Shown: positions 31,151 to 31,237 of the stretch, one piece after another | Layout: every line of letters begins with the position of its first letter | Position numbering within the stretch: the first letter of the stretch is position 1 | DNA from: an uncultured Bacilli bacterium | GTDB taxonomy: Bacteria; Bacillota_I; Bacilli_A; RF39; UBA660 | Assembly (NCBI GenBank): GCA_947623845.1 | Contig: CANQHM010000008.1 | Coordinates: 1 to 31,237 of the forward strand | DNA: 31,237 nt | Direction of reading: 5' to 3' | The notes under the pieces: generated by a model | What the model was told of the DNA's origin: nothing | What the model saw: only the letters and a program-made list of their open reading frames with translations | The model's database searches: none | Program-made: the position numbers and the translations under genes

Positions 31151-31237
31151 ATTTTGGTAATTATGTTATTTATTTAAAGAATAACTTAAAAAAAACAATT
31201 TTTTTTAGTATCCCATGATAAAATTAGTCACCGAAAA

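Overview
The window is very AT-rich, with short intergenic gaps, Shine-Dalgarno (SD) ribosome sites and standard-code genes. Tryptophan is TGG, and TGA ends only one of about 35 genes. It looks like chromosome from a low-GC Bacillota. The wall-related genes (a lipoteichoic-acid-synthase-like enzyme, NlpC/P60, LysM, many lipoproteins) together with several proteins I cannot place suggest an uncultured gut Bacilli lineage near the Mollicutes/Erysipelotrichales/RF39 group that still keeps a cell wall. That placement is inference.

Layout. 1-3611: the 3' end of ychF, then an SGNH/DHHW-type acetylation protein, an MBOAT O-acyltransferase and a metallophosphoesterase. 3618-4728: the conserved rpsF-ssb-rpsR operon with a structured leader and a terminator. 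4740-5860: a membrane-anchored surface protein behind a promoter whose spacer contains a run of ten G. 5947-10147: an orphan small protein, a tandem-XRE regulator, then three lipoproteins and a membrane protein; the lipoprotein leaders are near-identical at DNA level. 10186-10260: tRNA-Gly(GCC). 10306-13067: a sulfatase-fold LtaS-like enzyme and an overlapping membrane-anchored partner. 13095-18762: an HD-domain protein, an unknown, a Bax-inhibitor-1 family protein, an NlpC/P60 protein, a protein that looks like a shrunken, degenerate PolC core, and a DUF421/YetF protein. 18784-20547 (minus): a Sir2 deacylase, a GNAT acetyltransferase and two small proteins. 20679-22897: a divergent pair of XRE regulators with membrane parts sharing an operator-like palindrome, then a HicB antitoxin remnant. 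23116-23474 (minus): tmRNA (ssrA). 23523-27858: a strong promoter with two inverted repeats driving a 664-aa membrane protein and a 736-aa cysteine-repeat surface protein. 27860-31150: a membrane-tethered HipA-like pseudokinase candidate, a PH-domain protein, a membrane-anchored unknown and a three-LysM protein.

How it fits together. Much of the window is envelope biology: polymer synthesis and O-acetylation, peptidoglycan remodelling and binding, lipoproteins and large secreted-domain proteins. Small regulators and mobile-element debris (XRE proteins, the HicB remnant beside ssrA) are interspersed. The most unusual items are the poly-G promoter at 4740-4770, the PolC-derived protein at 16937-17977, the HipA-like protein at 27909-29090 and the cysteine-repeat surface module at 23608-27838. 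The last 87 bases (31151-31237) show no gene I can support.
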